A stretch of 64,000 nt of DNA from Sphingorhabdus profundilacus (GCF_009769755.1 NZ_SDWJ01000001.1:1426001-1490000), one strand, 5' to 3'; positions 18,128 through 27,800 are shown, counted from the first letter of the stretch. The notes: generated by a model not told the origin, from the letters alone. Numbers and translations are program-made.

Positions 18128-18302
18128 CGCGCTTCGTTTCAACTATTTTACGCGCACGCCCCATAGCCTCGTCATGGGACACGGCAGGGCTGTCCTCATT
18201 TAGCGAATCTGCAACCTTCTGGTGCAGCCAAGCTTCATAGGCCTTTGCTTTTTCAACCGTGTCGAATTCGGAAACAATGGGGGAACGCAGATTCATCGCC
18301 AA
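18102..18302 (-). CDS. PaaA2-like antitoxin (stability determinant)
   Basis: 66 residues resembling PaaA2 of E. coli O157: SPIVSEFDTVEKAKAYEAWLHQKV, then ADSLNEDSPAVSHDEAMGRA. Members are partly disordered proteins with two helices that wrap the ParE2 toxin. Start is a TTG at 18302 with AAGG eight bases before it; the ATG two codons later (18296) is the alternative but its spacing from AAGG is 14. The gene precedes and overlaps the toxin gene, the usual order for antitoxin first. Confidence 0.8.
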   Translation of the reverse strand: MAMNLRSPIVSEFDTVEKAKAYEAWLHQKVADSLNEDSPAVSHDEAMGRARKIVETKRGAKTHMAR

Positions 18303-18340
18303 AGAATACGCCTTTCATCAATAATATCAAGGGGCGCCCA

Positions 18341-20278
18341 TCATCCGTTAGAATGATAGAAATCATGCACCGTCTGCGCCACCGCCGCCGATACGCCCGG
18401 TGTTTTTTGCAAATCTTCAAGGCTCGCGCTACGCACCGCCCGGGCGGTACCGAAGTGCATGAGAAGCGCCTTTTTGCGCGATGGGCCGATACCCGGGACT
18501 TCGTCCAAAGGACTTGCGGTGATGGCCTTGCTCCGTTTGGTCCGGTGCGCGCCGATGGCAAAGCGGTGCACCTCGTCACGCAAACGCTGGAGGTAGAACA
18601 AGACCGGCGCATTCACCGGCAAGGTGATTTCACGGCCGTCCGGGAAGTGGAAGATTTCACGCCCCTCGCGCCCATGGTTCGGGCCCTTGGCGATGGCAAT
18701 CAAGGGAACATCTTCGACACCAATTTCTTCAAGTGCGGCTTTCACGGCGCTCATTTGTCCTTTGCCGCCGTCGATCAACACGAGATCAGGCCATTGTCCG
18801 TTATCCCGGTCAGGGTCCTCTTCCTGCGCCCGGCCAAAGCGCCGCTGGAACACTTCGCGCATCATGGCGAAATCGTCGTCCGTCGCCGCCTGCTTGATGT
18901 TGAACTTGCGATACTGCCCCTTGATAAAGCCTTCCGGCCCGGCAACGACCATGGCGCCAAGGGCGTTGGTCCCCTGGATATGGCTGTTGTCATAAATCTC
19001 GATCCGTTTGGGCGGTTCGGACAGTTCGAACAGGTCCGCCACTTCCTGCAAAAGCTTGCCCTGCGTGGTGCTCTCGGCCAGCCGCCGGTCCAGAGCTTCT
19101 TCCGCGTTGCGCGTGGCCTGCGCGACCAGACGCACACGGTCGCCGCGCTGGGGAACGGCAATTTCAATCTTGCGCTCGGCCCGCTCCGACAATGCCTGTG
19201 CCAGCAGATCGGCCTCGGCCAGTTCACGGTCGAGCAGGATGAGGCGTGCAGGCGGCACATCTTCGTAAAATTGCGCGAGGAAACTGGTGAATACCTCGTC
19301 TTCGCCAAGCTCCGAAACATGGGATGGAAAAAAGGAGCGGTGCCCCCAATTCTGTCCCCCACGAATGAAGAAGGCTTGAATGCCCATGACACCATTGCGG
19401 TGGGCGAGCGCAAAGATATCGGCATCGCCGATGCCCTGCGCGTTGATCGCCTGACTCCCCTGAATGAAGGTCAACGCCTTGAGCCGGTCGCGCAACATGG
19501 CGGCACGTTCGAAGTCCAACCCTTCGGCAGCCGCTTCCATCTCGGCGGCAAGCTTCGCCTGTACGCCGGAGGATTTGCCATCGAGAAAAGCTTTGGCGTC
19601 GGCAACGAGATCGGCATAGGCGCCATCATCAATCCGGCCAACGCACGGCGCGGAGCATCGCTTGATCTGGTACAGCAGGCACGGCCGGTCGCGGTTGTTG
19701 AAAAAACTGTCCGAGCAGCTGCGTAAGAGAAACAGCTTTTCGAGTGCGTTCAATGTCTGGTTCACCGACCCAGCGCTGGCAAACGGGCCATAATATTGCC
19801 CCTTATGCCGCCGTGCCCCGCGATGTTTCTGGATGCGCGGGAATTTATGATCGGCGCGCAGCAGGATGAAGGGAAAGCTTTTGTCGTCACGCAGCAGGAC
19901 ATTGTAGGCTGGGCGGTACCGCTTGATGAGCTGCGCTTCCAACAGCAAGGCTTCGGCTTCGCTGTTGGTCGTGACGATCGTCATCGACCGCGTCAGCGCC
20001 ACCATGCGCCGCAACCGGTTCGGCAGCCGGTCAATCTGCACATAATTGTTCACGCGGTTTTTAAGCGCGCGCGCCTTTCCGACATAAAGCACATCGCCGC
20101 GCGCATCGTGCATCCGGTACACCCCCGGTTTGTGCGGCAAAGTCTTCAGGACATTGCGAATGGCCGCAACACCGGTTTCCAGATCCGGCGCATCGGCACC
20201 CCGCACCGCATAGGTCGCCTTCTCCTCGTTGAAACGGGAGGCTGCATTTGGCTGATCGGGGCGGTCGGCTTTGGACAT
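18341..20278 (-). CDS. uvrC: Excinuclease ABC subunit C
   Basis: 645 residues. UvrC makes both incisions in nucleotide excision repair. GIY-YIG domain (KPGVYRMHDARGDVLYVGKARALKNRV near residue 50), the cysteine segment PCLLYQIKRCSAPCVG, the UVR domain (FERAAMLRDRLKAL), the RNase H-like C-terminal nuclease (EIYDNSHIQGTNALGAMVV, DLVLIDGGKGQ) and a helix-hairpin-helix pair (LDEVPGIGPSRKKALL, LQKTPGVSAAVAQ). An N-terminal Asn/Glu-rich extension of ~40 residues is normal for sphingomonads. The ATG at 20278 has no Shine-Dalgarno; a repeat element lies immediately upstream and may have displaced the native leader. Confidence 0.95.
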   Translation of the reverse strand: MSKADRPDQPNAASRFNEEKATYAVRGADAPDLETGVAAIRNVLKTLPHKPGVYRMHDARGDVLYVGKARALKNRVNNYVQIDRLPNRLRRMVALTRSMTIVTTNSEAEALLLEAQLIKRYRPAYNVLLRDDKSFPFILLRADHKFPRIQKHRGARRHKGQYYGPFASAGSVNQTLNALEKLFLLRSCSDSFFNNRDRPCLLYQIKRCSAPCVGRIDDGAYADLVADAKAFLDGKSSGVQAKLAAEMEAAAEGLDFERAAMLRDRLKALTFIQGSQAINAQGIGDADIFALAHRNGVMGIQAFFIRGGQNWGHRSFFPSHVSELGEDEVFTSFLAQFYEDVPPARLILLDRELAEADLLAQALSERAERKIEIAVPQRGDRVRLVAQATRNAEEALDRRLAESTTQGKLLQEVADLFELSEPPKRIEIYDNSHIQGTNALGAMVVAGPEGFIKGQYRKFNIKQAATDDDFAMMREVFQRRFGRAQEEDPDRDNGQWPDLVLIDGGKGQMSAVKAALEEIGVEDVPLIAIAKGPNHGREGREIFHFPDGREITLPVNAPVLFYLQRLRDEVHRFAIGAHRTKRSKAITASPLDEVPGIGPSRKKALLMHFGTARAVRSASLEDLQKTPGVSAAVAQTVHDFYHSNG

Positions 20279-20281
20279 AGG

Positions 20282-20327
20282 TCTAGGGTCTGGACCTCTT
20301 AAATGGGCTGGCAAAATTTGCCAGCCC
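20282..20327. repeat. CTAGGGTC-family repeat with adjoining perfect palindrome
   Basis: A copy of the CTAGGGTC(A/T)GGACC...CTTAAAT motif (20283-20303, one base different from the other copies) is followed at 20305-20327 by an 11-bp perfect inverted repeat around one base (GGGCTGGCAAA/TTTGCCAGCCC). It separates uvrC from the DUF2167 operon. It could act as a weak terminator for the minus-strand small gene, but no T run follows on that strand. Confidence 0.6.
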
Positions 20328-20347
20328 TACCCTGTTTTTAATTAAAC

Positions 20348-20437
20348 CTATTGCTCGCGCGAACTCATGAAGTGCCACACTATTCCAAAGCCCAGTGCGG
20401 CGCATATCCCGACAAGCAGCAGATTAGGCACGCTCAT
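20348..20437 (-). CDS. 29-residue membrane protein coupled to the DUF2167 gene
   Basis: A short frame whose ATG overlaps the stop of the DUF2167 gene (ATGA, 20434-20437). The product is one hydrophobic helix (PNLLLVGICAALGFGIVWHF) with a short polar end SSREQ, so an inner-membrane miniprotein with N-out or N-in unclear. Translational coupling and a clean membrane helix support it as real. No family is recognised. It probably works with the DUF2167 protein, which also ends in membrane helices. Confidence 0.6.
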   Translation of the reverse strand: MSVPNLLLVGICAALGFGIVWHFMSSREQ

Positions 20438-21336
20438 GAAGCATATCGATCATTATCGCCGTCCTGATCGCCGCCATCATCGCCGCCGAAGCCGAAAAAG
20501 CGTTTCAGCGAGACAAGCAAACCAACGGTGCCAAGCGCAATCAGCTTCCAGAATTTGAGGAGCAAGATCAACAGCCCCTTGAACAATCCGGTTTTCGCGA
20601 CCGCTGCCGCCGCACCCCCCGTGACCAAAGCAGCGAGGCCATATTCAGAAACCTTATCGCCATCCTTATAGGCCGCATACCGTTCATCATTATTGAACGA
20701 GAAGCCCTTATTGGCCTCACGGAACGCCGCCAGATCGGATTGAAGCGTATCTTGCGAGGTGACGAGCGCGGCATCCATCACGCCGCGACGGCCCAATATC
20801 CGCATATGGTAGTTTATGTTCTGACCCGAAGGTGATGACAGGATAACCCCATATTCAAGATTATGCGTCACCTTGTCATAATGCGGTGATACGGCCCAAC
20901 CGACGGTCGTCAACGGTTCCAGCCCCTGTTCCCGCCGCGCCTCATTCTGGGCAGCATCGCTGTCCTTCATTTGCTGAAGCAGCGCTTTGGCATCTATTTT
21001 TTCGTCATCGCGCACATAGCCGATGTCGGAAAAGCTATAGACTGCAAACCAATTCGAATTTTTGGATGCAATGGTGTACGAATCATTTTCCGGCAGATTA
21101 CCCGTCAATTGCAGGAATTTATTGGTCCCGTCGGCATCCAGATACTGCACCATATTCGGCAACTTGATCGATGCGCGATCCGTCACCTGCGGTTTCTGCG
21201 GAGCCTCTACCCACGGTAAAGCTTGAAATTGCGCCTGTACTTGCGCCGCACTTTGATCATTTTGTGCAAGAACCGGCTGCGCTACCATGGCCAGAAAGAC
21301 CAACGCCGCGCGTGTTACATAGGCTGAAAATTTCAT
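20434..21336 (-). CDS. DUF2167 domain membrane-anchored protein
   Basis: 300 residues. Signal peptide to about residue 25 (PVLAQ), then the DUF2167 domain: PNMVQYLDADGTNKFLQLTGN, NSNWFAVYSFSDIGYVRDDEKIDAKALL, GWAVSPHYDKVTHNLEYG and ILGRRGVMDAALV, and near the C-terminus two membrane segments (AALVTGGAAAAVAKTG, LLILLLKFWKLIALGTVGLLVSL) followed by a Gly/Asp-rich tail. The bulk is predicted periplasmic. Function is unknown for the family. The start at 21336 is set by GGGGAAAG eight bases upstream. Confidence 0.88.
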   Translation of the reverse strand: MKFSAYVTRAALVFLAMVAQPVLAQNDQSAAQVQAQFQALPWVEAPQKPQVTDRASIKLPNMVQYLDADGTNKFLQLTGNLPENDSYTIASKNSNWFAVYSFSDIGYVRDDEKIDAKALLQQMKDSDAAQNEARREQGLEPLTTVGWAVSPHYDKVTHNLEYGVILSSPSGQNINYHMRILGRRGVMDAALVTSQDTLQSDLAAFREANKGFSFNNDERYAAYKDGDKVSEYGLAALVTGGAAAAVAKTGLFKGLLILLLKFWKLIALGTVGLLVSLKRFFGFGGDDGGDQDGDNDRYAS

Positions 21337-21469
21337 AGCTTTCCCCTTCAATGGGCCGAAGGGTAAAAGTCAGCTCTTAAAAATCAACGATAAACATTGC
21401 GAATTTGCTTTTTTAATAATCCGCATCTGCACCGCGTCAATTTTCGCCAAATGCGGCGGCGGCATAAAA

Positions 21470-22072
21470 TCAGTTTAGCGCGTTAATCGAGTCGTCGATG
21501 AGTGTTGCATCAGCCTTCGCATCGTGATGCGTGGCAATCAATTGCGCTGCAGCAGCTGCGGCGGCACTGGCGGCCTTGGCGCGAACGTCGGCGATGGCGG
21601 CGCGTTCAGCAGCCGCAATTTTTTCTTCCGCTGCTTTGGCACGACGCCCAATCAAAGCGGTCGCATTTTCCTTCGCTTGCGCCACGATCAGCTTGGCTTC
21701 GTCTTCAGCCGCCGCCTTCATCGATTCTGCATCGATTGCAGCTTGCTTCGCCTTGGCCTCATATTCGGCCTTGATGGCTTCAGCCTCGGTACGCAGCGCA
21801 GTGGCGTGGTCAAGCTGCTCCTTGATACCTGAAATCTGCTTGTCGAGCGCAGACGCGATCATGGCAGGAACTTTTTTCCACAGCGCCAGAGCGATGACGA
21901 CAAGCATGGCCAATGCAACCAGCATCGTTGCGTCAAAACCCAATGCGGATGGCGCTGCATGTTCTTCGCCGCCCTGCGCTTCGGTCGATGCGGCGGTCGC
22001 TACTACAGGCCCGTGTCCCATCGCCGCATGATCTTCAGTGGTCAGTTCCGGAATTTTTACTGCTTCAGCCAT
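21470..22072 (-). CDS. atpF: ATP synthase Fo subunit b
   Basis: 200 residues. After an N-terminal polar stretch with histidines, one membrane helix (ATMLVALAMLVVIALALW, about 48-65) is followed by a long Ala/Glu/Lys heptad helix to the C-terminus that forms the peripheral stalk dimer with b'. The N-terminal extension of ~45 residues is longer than in E. coli b (156 residues in total). It is the last gene of the atpI-B-E-b'-b operon and its start overlaps the b' stop by 8 bases. Confidence 0.9.
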   Translation of the reverse strand: MAEAVKIPELTTEDHAAMGHGPVVATAASTEAQGGEEHAAPSALGFDATMLVALAMLVVIALALWKKVPAMIASALDKQISGIKEQLDHATALRTEAEAIKAEYEAKAKQAAIDAESMKAAAEDEAKLIVAQAKENATALIGRRAKAAEEKIAAAERAAIADVRAKAASAAAAAAAQLIATHHDAKADATLIDDSINALN

Positions 22073-22559
22073 TTGCCATTACCGCTTTCACTGCCGAAGC
22101 GGCTTGCGCCGCACTTACCTTGGCGCCTGAAACCTTTGCAACGATATCTGCCGCAGCTTCTGCCGCAACGCTTTCGATGCTGGCCATTGCAGCGGCGCTG
22201 GCCTTTGCAAGGTCAGCCTCAGCCGCCGCCAACTTCACGCCGATTTCCGCATCTGCCTTGGCAAGGCGCTGTTCCGCGTCCTTCGCAGCCTTTGCCTTTG
22301 CTTCATTTGCCTTGCCTTGCGCCACCAAACGAGCTGCCGCAAGATCAGCTTCACCGCTGTCACCCAGATTATCCGCCTCGGCGCGCGCGCCTTCGGCGGC
22401 CGCAAGGTCGTCCGCAATCTTGCGATCACGTGCGTCCATATTCGCTTCAATCTTTGGCAACATGCCTTTGCCGATCGTGAAATAGATCAGGCCAAAGACA
22501 ATCAGCAGCCAAAAAAACTGCGACGCATAGGTTTCAAGAATTTGGGCAATTTGGGGCAT
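22065..22559 (-). CDS. ATP synthase Fo subunit b'
   Basis: 164 residues: membrane helix near the N-terminus (FFWLLIVFGLIYFTIGKGMLP, ~15-34), then an alanine-rich coiled coil (DARDRKIADDLAAAEGARAEAD). This is the second b-type stalk subunit found in alphaproteobacteria and cyanobacteria (b'), which pairs with b as a heterodimer. It lies between atpE and atpF; the usual alphaproteobacterial order. Confidence 0.9.
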   Translation of the reverse strand: MPQIAQILETYASQFFWLLIVFGLIYFTIGKGMLPKIEANMDARDRKIADDLAAAEGARAEADNLGDSGEADLAAARLVAQGKANEAKAKAAKDAEQRLAKADAEIGVKLAAAEADLAKASAAAMASIESVAAEAAADIVAKVSGAKVSAAQAASAVKAVMANG

Positions 22560-22620
22560 GATACTAGGCTGTCCTTATTGAAGATTGGGCCCCGGCGATG
22601 TGCCGGGGCGAAACCGTCAA

Positions 22621-22848
22621 TCAAGCAACGAAGATCAGGATCACTGCGACGACGAATGCGAGCAGACCGAGAAGTTCAGCAGCCGCGAAGCCGATGAACA
22701 AACGGCCCTGCTGGCCATCAGCCGCTGCAGGATTGCGAAGAGCGCCCTGAAGGAACGATCCGAAGACGTTACCCACACCACCGGCGGCAAGGCCGGCACC
22801 AATTGCTGCAAGACCGGCACCGATCAACTTTGCTGCTTCTGCGTCCAT
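22621..22848 (-). CDS. atpE: ATP synthase Fo subunit c
   Basis: 75 residues, a helical hairpin: first helix with the glycine/alanine repeat GAGLAAIGAGLAAGGVG, polar loop RNPAAADGQQGR and second helix FIGFAAAELLGLLAFVVAVILIF. Glu58 is the proton-binding carboxylate. It forms the c-ring. There is no sodium signature (no Q/T pattern for Na binding seen), so a proton ring is expected. Confidence 0.95.
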   Translation of the reverse strand: MDAEAAKLIGAGLAAIGAGLAAGGVGNVFGSFLQGALRNPAAADGQQGRLFIGFAAAELLGLLAFVVAVILIFVA

Positions 22849-22891
22849 GATATTAACTCCTGTTCAAAACTAAAATGCGTGGTGGAAAAAC

Positions 22892-23677
22892 TCAGTGTAA
22901 ATTGACCGCGTCGTTAATGTAGAGCGAGGTCAAAAGCGCGAAAACATAAGCCTGAATGGCGCACACGAGCAGCTCAAGCAGGGTGATGCCGATCATCAGA
23001 ATGAACGACGGTATGCTGACCACCAGCGGCACCCATGCGGCCTGTGCGTTCAAACCGTTGATGACGAAACCGGCGAGCACCTTCATCAACACATGTCCGG
23101 CGGTCATTGCCACGAACAAACGAAGTGCGAGGCTGAAAGGACGGATCAGGAAAGAGAAAAGCTCGATCAGCGGGATCAACCACAACAGCCACCAAGGCGT
23201 ACCGTGCGGGACGAAGAGGCTGAAGAAATGGAGACCATGGCGCCAGAAGCCGACGACCAATACCGTGCCGAAGCTGAGCACTGCCAGTACGGCCGTGACG
23301 GTCAGGTGGCTGGTTACCGTGAAGGGATGGACGCCGGGCACGATACCGAATGGCATCATGCCCATAAAATTCGCCATGAGGATGAACATGAACAGCGAGA
23401 ACACCAAAGGCACATATTTCTTGCCTTCGGGGCCGACGCTTGAGGTCACCATATTGTTGACAAAACCGGTCACGCCTTCGACCGCCATTTGCCAGCGACC
23501 GGGAACCAGATCGCGCTTCATTCCGCCCCACATGAAGAGCCAGAGAGCGCCGAGCACAATCAGCATGAACAACGAAGAGTTGGTGAAGGAGACGTCATAA
23601 CCGCCAATATTGAGCGGCGCGAGCGGCTCAATCTGGAACTGGTGCATCGGATCGATTTTGCCGCTTTCGCCTGCCAC
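22892..23677 (-). CDS. atpB: ATP synthase Fo subunit a
   Basis: 261 residues with about six membrane segments. The essential arginine lies in LIRPFSLALRLFVAMTAGHVL, and NFMGMMPFG and LLELLVCAIQAYVFALL are conserved. Start is GTG at 23677, eight bases after AGGG, giving AGESGKIDPMHQF, the usual beginning; the frame opens nine codons earlier without support. Subunit a forms the proton half-channels beside the c-ring. Second gene of the Fo operon. Confidence 0.95.
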   Translation of the reverse strand: MAGESGKIDPMHQFQIEPLAPLNIGGYDVSFTNSSLFMLIVLGALWLFMWGGMKRDLVPGRWQMAVEGVTGFVNNMVTSSVGPEGKKYVPLVFSLFMFILMANFMGMMPFGIVPGVHPFTVTSHLTVTAVLAVLSFGTVLVVGFWRHGLHFFSLFVPHGTPWWLLWLIPLIELFSFLIRPFSLALRLFVAMTAGHVLMKVLAGFVINGLNAQAAWVPLVVSIPSFILMIGITLLELLVCAIQAYVFALLTSLYINDAVNLH

Positions 23678-23713
23678 GTTCACTACCCTGTATATGCGCG
23701 TCAAGCGCCCGGG

Positions 23714-24031
23714 CTATTCCGGACGCTCGTTGGAGATCTTTATGATATTCCTGAAGGCGACTGCGATGCCCAAAAACATGCAGACCAACAGAAGCGCAGG
23801 GGAAGTGTCGAAGAGGCGGTCAAACAACCAGCCCACTAAAGCACCACCTGCAGGACCTGCGATCAATTCGGTTAGAACCCTGTTCCCTTGCCGCATTCCT
23901 TTGGCCGGAACCTGATCCTTACCCGAACGAACCGCTTCGGCTTTCCGCGCCGCTTTCAGCTGCATGTCTAACGAATCGAGCCGAGCGTCACTTTTACCGT
24001 TGCCATCCTGCCCGGAGTTGTTCGATGCCAT
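23714..24031 (-). CDS. atpI: AtpI/AtpZ-type ATP synthase assembly protein
   Basis: 105 residues: a charged N-terminus with ARLDSLDMQLKAARK and two membrane segments, ELIAGPAGGALVGWLFDRLF and LLLVCMFLGIAVAF, separated by a DTSP turn. AtpI-type proteins help assemble the c-ring or carry Mg2+. First gene of the Fo operon, so its upstream 185 bp (24032-24216) should contain the operon promoter. Confidence 0.88.
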   Translation of the reverse strand: MASNNSGQDGNGKSDARLDSLDMQLKAARKAEAVRSGKDQVPAKGMRQGNRVLTELIAGPAGGALVGWLFDRLFDTSPALLLVCMFLGIAVAFRNIIKISNERPE

Positions 24032-24154
24032 GTGATTCCTACCTTTTTACGAAGAGAAACCGCCACGAAATCGGGGCAACCCCGCCTAGGCACGGGCGCT
24101 TTAGGAGAGGGCACCCGACAAGTCAACAGCCGCGCCGCAAGATTGTCGCAGCGC

Positions 24155-24187
24155 AAAAGAAAAGAGCCGCGCCATTTGTGGCACGGC
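24155..24187 (-). terminator. Intrinsic terminator after ydbL
   Basis: On the minus strand GCCGTGCC-acaaat-GGCGCGGC (stem arms 24180-24187 and 24166-24173, one G-U pair) is followed by a T-rich run, TCTTTTCTTTT. It ends the ydbH-ynbE-ydbL operon before the Fo promoter. Confidence 0.75.
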
Positions 24188-24216
24188 CCTGTTTCGTCTG
24201 TCCGCGTTCCTTATGA

Positions 24217-24606
24217 TCAAGGGCAGCGCGAGTCCAATTCCGGCTTTCCGGCGTCGCGTGTTTTCCATTGTCCGCCGGGGGTCTGGTATTTTTCACCCGC
24301 CACGGTGCGTTCGGCGATCAACCGGCATCCGCTTCGCAGCGCCATTTCCTCAACCGTCGCGCCATTGGCCAGTGCTTCCTTGGAATAGGCCGCCTTGCGC
24401 TTGATGTTGATGTCATCGACCAACGCCTTGATGGCAGGTGATGGCGGGGTTACAAAACCCAGATAGCCATCGGCCTTTTCACCGACCAGCCCGCTTTCGC
24501 GTGCACCTTGATAGGCCGGATCACGTCCTGCCTGATATGCGATCGCACCCGATGCTGCGGCCCCTAACGCCAATGCGGCAATGACCATTTCAACTGACTT
24601 TTTCAT
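24217..24606 (-). CDS. ydbL: YdbL family (DUF1318) periplasmic protein
   Basis: 129 residues. Signal peptide or anchor at the start (VIAALALGAAASGAIA), then the DUF1318 pattern: QGARESGLVGEKADGYLGFV, VDDINIKRKAAYSKEALANGATVEEMALRSG and a closing PGGQWKTR. In E. coli YdbL is thought to modulate the YdbH-YnbE intermembrane bridge. The ATG at 24606 is preceded by GGAG at eight bases and overlaps the ynbE stop (TGATG). Last gene of the three-gene unit. Confidence 0.87.
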   Translation of the reverse strand: MKKSVEMVIAALALGAAASGAIAYQAGRDPAYQGARESGLVGEKADGYLGFVTPPSPAIKALVDDINIKRKAAYSKEALANGATVEEMALRSGCRLIAERTVAGEKYQTPGGQWKTRDAGKPELDSRCP

Positions 24607-24845
24607 CAAAATATCTCCGGATTCTCTTCAATCACCTTTTCAGACGCCGCAGCCAGCTTGTACAAAATTTCTTGCCTTATTGCGATGTTCAAGTTGATCA
24701 CGATCGGTTTGTCAGGTGCCGTGACTTGCACACATCCTGACAAAACAGACACCATGACCGGTGTTAAAATGAGTATCACTTTCCCCATGTTACGGCGAAT
24801 CGCACTATCCATGCAGTTCGTCAATTGCCGTTGGTTATGCCTCAT
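24606..24845 (-). CDS. ynbE: YnbE-like outer-membrane lipoprotein
   Basis: 79 residues. A lipoprotein signal peptide with lipobox LSGC is followed by VQVTAPDKPIVINLNIAIRQEI and EKVIEENPEIF, a pattern typical of YnbE. In E. coli YnbE multimerises and extends the YdbH beta-groove to the outer membrane. The ATG at 24845 fits GGGA seven bases upstream; in-frame ATGs further upstream overlap the ydbH end and give an implausible leader. The N-terminal polar stretch before the hydrophobic core is rather long (~17 residues). Confidence 0.85.
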   Translation of the reverse strand: MRHNQRQLTNCMDSAIRRNMGKVILILTPVMVSVLSGCVQVTAPDKPIVINLNIAIRQEILYKLAAASEKVIEENPEIF

Positions 24846-24870
24846 TGCCGCTTTCCCTTTGCTGAATGGT

Positions 24871-27800
24871 TCATTCATCCTTTTGTTCATCTTTCCTGGT
24901 CGACAACTGTTCGGGCGGGATTGGAGCTTCACCCTTTTGTTGATCGATCAAAAACTTCAAATCACGCTCGGCTGCATAGCTCGGATCATAAAGGCCCCGG
25001 ATCGAGCCGATGAGTTTCAGAAACTCCGCCTTCACACTCACATTGAATTTAATGGGTATCCGCGCCAATTGCTTTGTTATGAAATTCTGTTTCGCGCCGC
25101 TGCCCTGTTGAAGGCCGGTAAAGCTGATGTCGGTCACAATTTCACCGTCCAGATCGCCGCCCACGCCAATCGTGAGCGAGGTATAGCGGATCGAACGCAA
25201 TGCGTTGAAAGCGAAATTGGCAAACGTGCCCATGTCCTTATAGGCCAGTTCGCCAAGATAGCTCACTTCGCCCCCGCCCGGACGTGAGATCAAAGCACCG
25301 CCAACAATCCGGCCGCCGTCCTGATTGAAAATCATCGGCAAGGTTCCATCAAAAACACCCGTTACACGCAAATTCTGAAAGTCATAACCGGCCAGGAATT
25401 TTTCAGCATCAACACCCACAACACGGAAAGTCAGCCGCCTTTCCTTTTCGACCCCGAAATCCAATATTGTCGGCTCCAATATAAGCTCGCCGCCGGCAAA
25501 TGGCCAACGGCCTGATTCAATGCGGACCTGCTGATCGGGCAACAATTGATAGCGAACCGTCCCGTTCAACGCGGGAATACCAGGATTGACCGATGCTATT
25601 GTCGCAATCTGTGCCAGTCCGGTTTCAAGCCCGAGAAGGTCTGTGAACACCATTTGGGTCGTAAGGCCGTCCACCGGGCCGAAGGCAGCGGCCAAATTCA
25701 TGCCATCGGTCGAGACATTGCCACTGCTTCGCACGCCCTGGCTGTCCCATTCAATCCGCCCGTCACCCGAAACTATGCCATCGACATTGGCAAAAACACC
25801 CAAGACCAGCGGTGTCAGCAAATTTGGCTGGAACCGCTCGTCAAACCGTAAGTTATCCACCGCCAAAAGGGCGCGGCCGTTGCTGTTCCCAAGATCATGC
25901 CGGATATCCAGACCGGCAATGCGGGTGCTGGTTTCTGGTTCCACCAGATTGCCGATCGCACGGATGATGTTGTTTTCCAGCGTCAGCATCATATCCGGGA
26001 CGCGCATCGGCTCGAAACGGTCGACCTGTTCGGCATCAAGGACTTTCAGGCCGCTGTCCAAAGTCAGGACATTGTTCAAATACCGCCAGTTACCCGCCGC
26101 TTCATCAATCAACAAAGGTACTGCGCCAATCTTGCCGGCACCGCCGGTAAGCGTGCCGCTTATCCCTTCGGAATCAAAGCGCCCGGTGAGCGCGGCCAGA
26201 GCGAATTTTGTGAAATTGTCGGCCTGACCAATTTCGAGCGCGACGTCACGCGCGACGAACCCTTCGGCCAGGCTGAAGCGGATCGAGGCACTTTGCACCA
26301 TAAGCGGTGCGTCACCCAGACTGCCGCTCGCCTTGAAATTTGCCATTTGCGCTGCAAATCGCGTTACACCATTGCCGGTCGCCAGCATCGCCTTTCCCGC
26401 ATCGGGACAGAGCCGCAACTCCTGTCCGCGCAGTGCGAAATTGGCAATCCGAAGCGAATCGAAACGTACCGACTGGCACCGGTCATACAACGAAAAGACC
26501 TTGCCATCATAACGCCCCGAAAGCGGCAGGTTCAGACCATTGACCCGTCCGCCCGGAATTGGCCCCGACAGCAATGCGCGTCCATCAAAACGCCAATTGC
26601 CATAAGGTTTTCCATAGAAGGCCAGCCCGGGAACGGCGAGCCGCGCCTGACCATTTGCATAAGGCGCAATGACGAGATTGCCGCTCCATTGGTCACCGGC
26701 AGATTGACGCAGAGACAATGTCGCGCTCGGCAATGCCCGCCCGCTGAGTGCCAGATTAACCGGCGCGCCGATGCGCCAACCTGCGGCAGAAGACTGGACA
26801 CTAAGCGGGCTGTTTTGCCGGATTTGAACGCCCGACGCGCTTTTCAACAGAAAAGACGCAACATTTGCCCCCATGCGCCCCTGAAAATCGCGAAACATAT
26901 CGAAATCCAGATTGGCATCAAAGCGATCCCCTGTCCTTTCAAGCGCAGGAGCCATCTGCGCCATCAATGGTCCCACCGGCATAGTGCGCGTTCCTGCGAC
27001 AAGTGCCTGAATGCTGCCCAAGGACCCGCGATCCAACGCCCCCCCTTTGAAGCCCAAATCCCCGCGTGCAGACAGCGCGAATTCCGCATTTTTGACGCCT
27101 GCATAGCCTTTCGCATTCAAGGAGAGACGCGGAACCGTCAGCGGTGCAGAGCGCAGGGCGGCAGAGTCCAAAGCGAGCGCAAAATTCGTCCGGCTCAAAC
27201 CTCCATCAACCGACAGACGCCCTGATGCTGCTTTTAACAGCATGTTGCGATAGCGGACTTCCCGCGCCGCAAAGCTGGTAGTGCCGACCCATTTGTTCAA
27301 CGCTTCCGACAATTTGACATCCACATCGAATGCAGGCGCCGATATTGCCAGCCCAAGCGGGTTGCATGATATGGACGCGGCCGACAATGGGCCGACAAGA
27401 TGCGGCTGTCGCCATTCCAGCAACAATTTCCCATCAAATTTCACCAAAGGTGCGGCGCAGCCGCTTGCGACAATTGCCGATGACCGAAGCGCAAGGTCGG
27501 CCACGAACCGGTTGCGAAGCAGGCCTTTGCCATTAAGCGCAGCCGCAATTTTCCCCCAAGGCGTCTCAATCAGCGCTGTTGCGTCTTTGATCTCCAACCC
27601 GATGTCGGGCCATTCGAACGGCTCGGTGGATTCAGGGTCTGCAAATTTGTCGAGTTCGCCAAATGTCAGCTTGCCGTTGATATAACGCCCATGCAACCTC
27701 ACGCCCTGCGCGCGCACATCGCGCAGGCTGGCCCCTGAAAAATTAAGCGCCACGTCGACTTCAACCTGTTTCGCGGTCAAATCGGGATTAGCGGGATCGC

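Noticed and set aside
18245-19726. Long plus-strand frame of 493 codons
   Set aside because: Antisense to uvrC in GC-rich codon phase; composition is His/Arg/Gln-rich shadow and the minus strand is clearly UvrC.
25897-27225. Plus-strand frame of 442 codons
   Set aside because: Antisense to ydbH, without recognisable domains or ribosome-binding site.
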